Positions 4,811 to 6,522 of a DNA stretch of 6,522 bases are shown piece after piece. Each line of letters begins with the position of its first letter. The stretch's first letter is position 1. The notes beneath the pieces are model-generated. The model was not told the DNA's origin, did not search any database, and was given only the letters and a program-made list of their open reading frames with translations. The translations under genes were made by a program, and so were the position numbers. This stretch comes from Solirubrobacteraceae bacterium (GTDB taxonomy: Bacteria > Actinomycetota > Thermoleophilia > Solirubrobacterales > Solirubrobacteraceae), in the NCBI GenBank assembly GCA_016462625.1, contig JAEMSV010000165.1, positions 1 through 6,522 on the forward strand, written 5' to 3'.

Positions 4811-5401
4811 ATGTCCCGGATCGCCCCGCTGGACCCGCCGTATGCGCCCTCCATCGCCGAGATGCTCGCCAAGTGGATGCCGCCCGGCGCGGACGTCGAG
4901 CCCCTGAAGCTCTTCCGCACCATGGCCGTCCACGAGGAGCTGACGGCCCGGATGCGCCCGCTCGGCGCGGGCATCCTCGGCTCGGACCGCGTCCCGGCGC
5001 GACTGCGCGAGCTCGTCATCCACCGCACGTGCGCCCGCTGCGGCGCCGAGTACGAGTGGGGCGTGCACGCGGCGGCGTTCGGGCGCCCGCTCGGCTTCAC
5101 CGATGAGCAGCTGCGCGCGACGGTCGAGGGCGGCTCCGGCGTGGACTGCTGGAGCGAGGACGAGGTGCTCGTGCTGCGGCTCGCCGACGAGTTGCACGAC
5201 ACCGGCCGGCTGACGGACTCCACGTTCGAGGGGCTGCGCACGCACTTCACCGACGCCCAGATCCTCGAGTTCGCGATCTGCGCCGGCTGGTACCACGTGA
5301 TCTCGTTCGTGATCGGGACCGCCGAGGTTGAGCCCGAACCCTGGGCGGAGCCCTACCCTGGGGGACATGCGCCGTCTGACGGACAGCTGGCAGCTGGCTG
5401 A
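4811..5401 (+). CDS. Carboxymuconolactone decarboxylase / AhpD-like family protein
   Basis: The 196-aa all-helical protein carries the family core RELVIHRTCARCGAEYEWGVH (66-86). Glu67, Cys74, Cys77 and His86 lie at spacings like those of the AhpD redox centre, where a CxxC with nearby Glu and His reduces peroxiredoxin or acts as a small peroxidase. The EYEW signature belongs to the CMD branch, many members of which lack the Cys pair, so the retained C-A-R-C favours thiol-disulfide or peroxide chemistry over lactone decarboxylation. A second helical part follows (116-170), with SEDEVLVLRLADELHDTG and AGWYHVISFVIGT. No signal peptide is seen; cytoplasmic. It is divergent from an HxlR regulator. 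Its last 35 nt overlap dus in another frame, so the two may be co-transcribed. The exact substrate is unknown. Confidence 0.87.
   Translation: MSRIAPLDPPYAPSIAEMLAKWMPPGADVEPLKLFRTMAVHEELTARMRPLGAGILGSDRVPARLRELVIHRTCARCGAEYEWGVHAAAFGRPLGFTDEQLRATVEGGSGVDCWSEDEVLVLRLADELHDTGRLTDSTFEGLRTHFTDAQILEFAICAGWYHVISFVIGTAEVEPEPWAEPYPGGHAPSDGQLAAG
5354..5359 (+). promoter_or_regulatory. Internal -10 box of dus within the CMD gene, leaderless type
   Basis: TACCCT is followed by seven bases and then the ATG at 5367, as at coaX. A TTGAGC at 5328-5333 resembles a -35 but leaves a 20-nt spacer, so the promoter may be weak. It would let dus be expressed independently of the regulated CMD gene. Confidence 0.4.
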
Positions 5402-6377
5402 TCTCGAGATCCCCAACCGGGTCGTCCTGGCGCCACTCGCCGGGATCGGCAACTGGTTCGTCCGCCTGCAGGCCAAGCGCTACGGCGCGGGGCTGGCCGT
5501 CAGCGAGATGATCTCCAGCCACGCCGTGCACTACGGCAACGAGAAGACCTGCACCGAGCTGCTGCGCATCCATCCGGATGAGCGGACCGCGGGCACGGCC
5601 GGGCCGACCTCGATGCAGCTGTTCGGCCAGGACCCCGACGTCATGCGCAGCGCCGCGGCCACCGTGGCGGCGGCCGGAGCGGACATCATCGACCTGAACA
5701 TGGGCTGCCCGGTGCCCAAGGTCTGCAAGACCGGCGCGGGCGCGGCGCTCATCAAGGACCCGGACACCGCCGTCGCCGTGGCCGCCGCGGCCCGCGAGGG
5801 CAGTGGCCTGCCGGTCACCGTCAAGCTCCGCAGCGCGGTCAAGCAGGGCGACACCGACGGCTTCGATCTCGCGCACCGGCTGGTCAACGAGGCCGGCGTC
5901 GCGGCGATCTGCTTCCACCCCCGAAGCGCCCAGGTGCACCACAAGGGCGTTCCGGACCTCGAGCTGGCCAAGGCACTCGTCGAGAGCCTCCCCGCGCCCG
6001 TGATCCTGTCGGGCGGCATGAACGAGCCGGAATGGATCGTCAACGCCTTCGACTTCACCGGCGCCGAGGCGATCATGCTCGCGCGCGGGGGGCTCGGGAA
6101 TCCCTGGCTCTTCGCCCGCCTGCTCGACGACGGGACCGACCCGCCCAGTGAGCCGAGCCGCGAGGAGATCCTCGACGAGCTCGACTGGGTGCTCGACCGC
6201 GCCGTCGAGCACCTGGGCCCCGACCGGGCCGGGCGCTACCTGCGCAAGTTCTACCCCTGGTACGTCGAGCGCCTCGGTGAGGGCAAGGCGCTTCAGGAGG
6301 CGCTCCAGCGCACGGATACGGTCGATGGGGCGCGGGCGGTTCTGGCCCCGCTGCGGGCCGTTTCCACGGCGGCCTAA
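5367..6377 (+). CDS. dus: tRNA-dihydrouridine synthase, Dus family
   Basis: Dus enzymes use FMN and NADPH to reduce specific uridines in the tRNA D-loop or variable region. The 336-aa length fits. The FMN-binding TIM barrel shows APLAGIGNWF (22-31), SEMISS (46-51), SMQLFGQDP (82-90), DLNMGCPVPKV (109-119) with catalytic Cys114 and Asn111, TVKLR with Lys153, HPRSAQ with His184, and SGGMNEPE then MLARGGLGNPWLF (237-249). The helical tRNA-binding domain follows (about 265-330). Two motifs depart from the common pattern: GIGNWF where most have GxTDxPFR, and HPR where most have HGR. ATG 5367 is chosen over the in-frame TTG 5328 because the box above sits just before it and the extra residues are not conserved. 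The DusB-like branch is probable but I cannot fix the subfamily. Confidence 0.92.
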   Translation: MRRLTDSWQLADLEIPNRVVLAPLAGIGNWFVRLQAKRYGAGLAVSEMISSHAVHYGNEKTCTELLRIHPDERTAGTAGPTSMQLFGQDPDVMRSAAATVAAAGADIIDLNMGCPVPKVCKTGAGAALIKDPDTAVAVAAAAREGSGLPVTVKLRSAVKQGDTDGFDLAHRLVNEAGVAAICFHPRSAQVHHKGVPDLELAKALVESLPAPVILSGGMNEPEWIVNAFDFTGAEAIMLARGGLGNPWLFARLLDDGTDPPSEPSREEILDELDWVLDRAVEHLGPDRAGRYLRKFYPWYVERLGEGKALQEALQRTDTVDGARAVLAPLRAVSTAA

Positions 6378-6407
6378 CCACTCTCGGGGACCCGTCCACC
6401 CCGCTGC

Positions 6408-6413
6408 TACACT
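6408..6413 (+). promoter_or_regulatory. Candidate -10 box of greA
   Basis: TACACT lies 61 nt before the greA ATG and would start transcription near 6420. This gives a leader of about 55 nt, unlike the leaderless genes in the rest of the window. The -35 position (6385-6390) reads CGGGGA and is a poor match. Confidence 0.4.
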
Positions 6414-6446
6414 CTCGCGCTCGCTGGACCCTTTTCCCCGACTGTC

Positions 6447-6464
6447 CCCCCGCCATTGCGGGGG
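6447..6464 (+). promoter_or_regulatory. GC hairpin in the greA leader that buries its ribosome-binding site
   Basis: CCCCCGC (6447-6453) and GCGGGGG (6458-6464) form a perfect 7-bp stem with a CATT tetraloop. The 3' arm is also the Shine-Dalgarno-like GGGGGA (6460-6465), 9 nt before the ATG. Folding would therefore block initiation. Only three T follow, so it is not a convincing terminator. Confidence 0.5.
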
Positions 6465-6474
6465 ATTTGCGCTT

Positions 6475-6522
6475 ATGCCGAAGGACGTCATCCTCACCCG
6501 CGAAGGCCTGGAGAAGCTCAAG
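6475..6522 (+). CDS. greA: Transcription elongation factor GreA, N-terminal fragment cut by the window
   Basis: Only 16 codons are visible, reading MPKDVILTREGLEKLK. This matches the start of GreA proteins, where a short strand ending in LT is followed by the first coiled-coil helix (G-x-E-K-L). GreA enters the RNA polymerase secondary channel and stimulates cleavage of backtracked transcripts. The GGGGGA at 6460-6465 supports ATG 6475. It follows dus after 97 bp and has its own candidate promoter. The call rests on few residues, so GreB-like relatives cannot be excluded. Confidence 0.75.
   Translation, partial: MPKDVILTREGLEKLK

Noticed and set aside
6385..6403. CGGGG-N9-CCCCG stem after dus as a terminator
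   Set aside because: The stem is 5 bp with a large loop and no T run, and it lies where the greA -35 would be. It is too weak to call.
5247..6521. Very long minus-strand open frame opposite dus and greA (424 codons)
   Set aside because: The composition is that of a shadow frame, and the plus strand carries complete dus motifs and the greA start over the same bases.
1..6522. Mobile elements, CRISPR arrays, tRNA or rRNA genes, attachment sites
   Set aside because: I looked for transposase-like motifs, terminal inverted repeats, regularly spaced repeats and tRNA-like TTCGA arms and found none. The only direct repeats are the Asp-codon tract and the paired dyads.

Overview
The window is high-GC bacterial chromosome packed with genes on both strands. 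Long spurious open frames occur opposite nearly every gene, as expected at this base composition. Codon bias, gene content and TANNNT boxes placed 6-7 nt before start codons suggest an actinobacterium, most likely of the Thermoleophilia/Solirubrobacterales kind. That placement is inference from gene style and remembered gene neighbourhoods, not from a marker gene. No mobile elements, CRISPR arrays, tRNA or rRNA genes are visible.

Layout from left to right. Positions 28-216 hold a small, probably two-helix membrane protein. Positions 239-2836 hold a tight plus-strand run: folP (dihydropteroate synthase), folB (dihydroneopterin aldolase), a TesB-like double-hotdog thioesterase and folK (HPPK). 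folP overlaps folB by 145 nt, and the other two junctions have 2-nt gaps, so this is almost certainly one translationally coupled folate operon. A minus-strand GST-like gene (2833-3561) meets folK tail to tail at a shared CTAG. coaX (type III pantothenate kinase, 3623-4387) diverges from the GST gene across 61 bp. An HxlR-type regulator (4365-4694, minus) converges on coaX with a 23-nt overlap. It diverges from a carboxymuconolactone decarboxylase/AhpD-like gene (4811-5401), and the space between them carries two copies of an 18-bp dyad. dus (tRNA-dihydrouridine synthase, 5367-6377) overlaps the end of that gene. After a 97-bp leader region the window ends in the first 16 codons of greA.

Functionally, three consecutive or near-consecutive folate steps (FolB, FolK, FolP) are encoded together; the GTP cyclohydrolase and dihydrofolate synthase steps are not in the window. 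coaX, dus and greA are housekeeping genes for CoA synthesis, tRNA modification and transcription fidelity. The HxlR/CMD pair looks like a small self-contained redox or electrophile response module with its own operator.

I see no wholly new system. The most interesting points are the folP/folB overlap, which looks like a recent stop-codon loss next to an Asp-rich FolB extension; the tandem dyads between hxlR and the CMD gene; the recurrent leaderless-type promoters; and a hairpin that would bury the greA ribosome-binding site.
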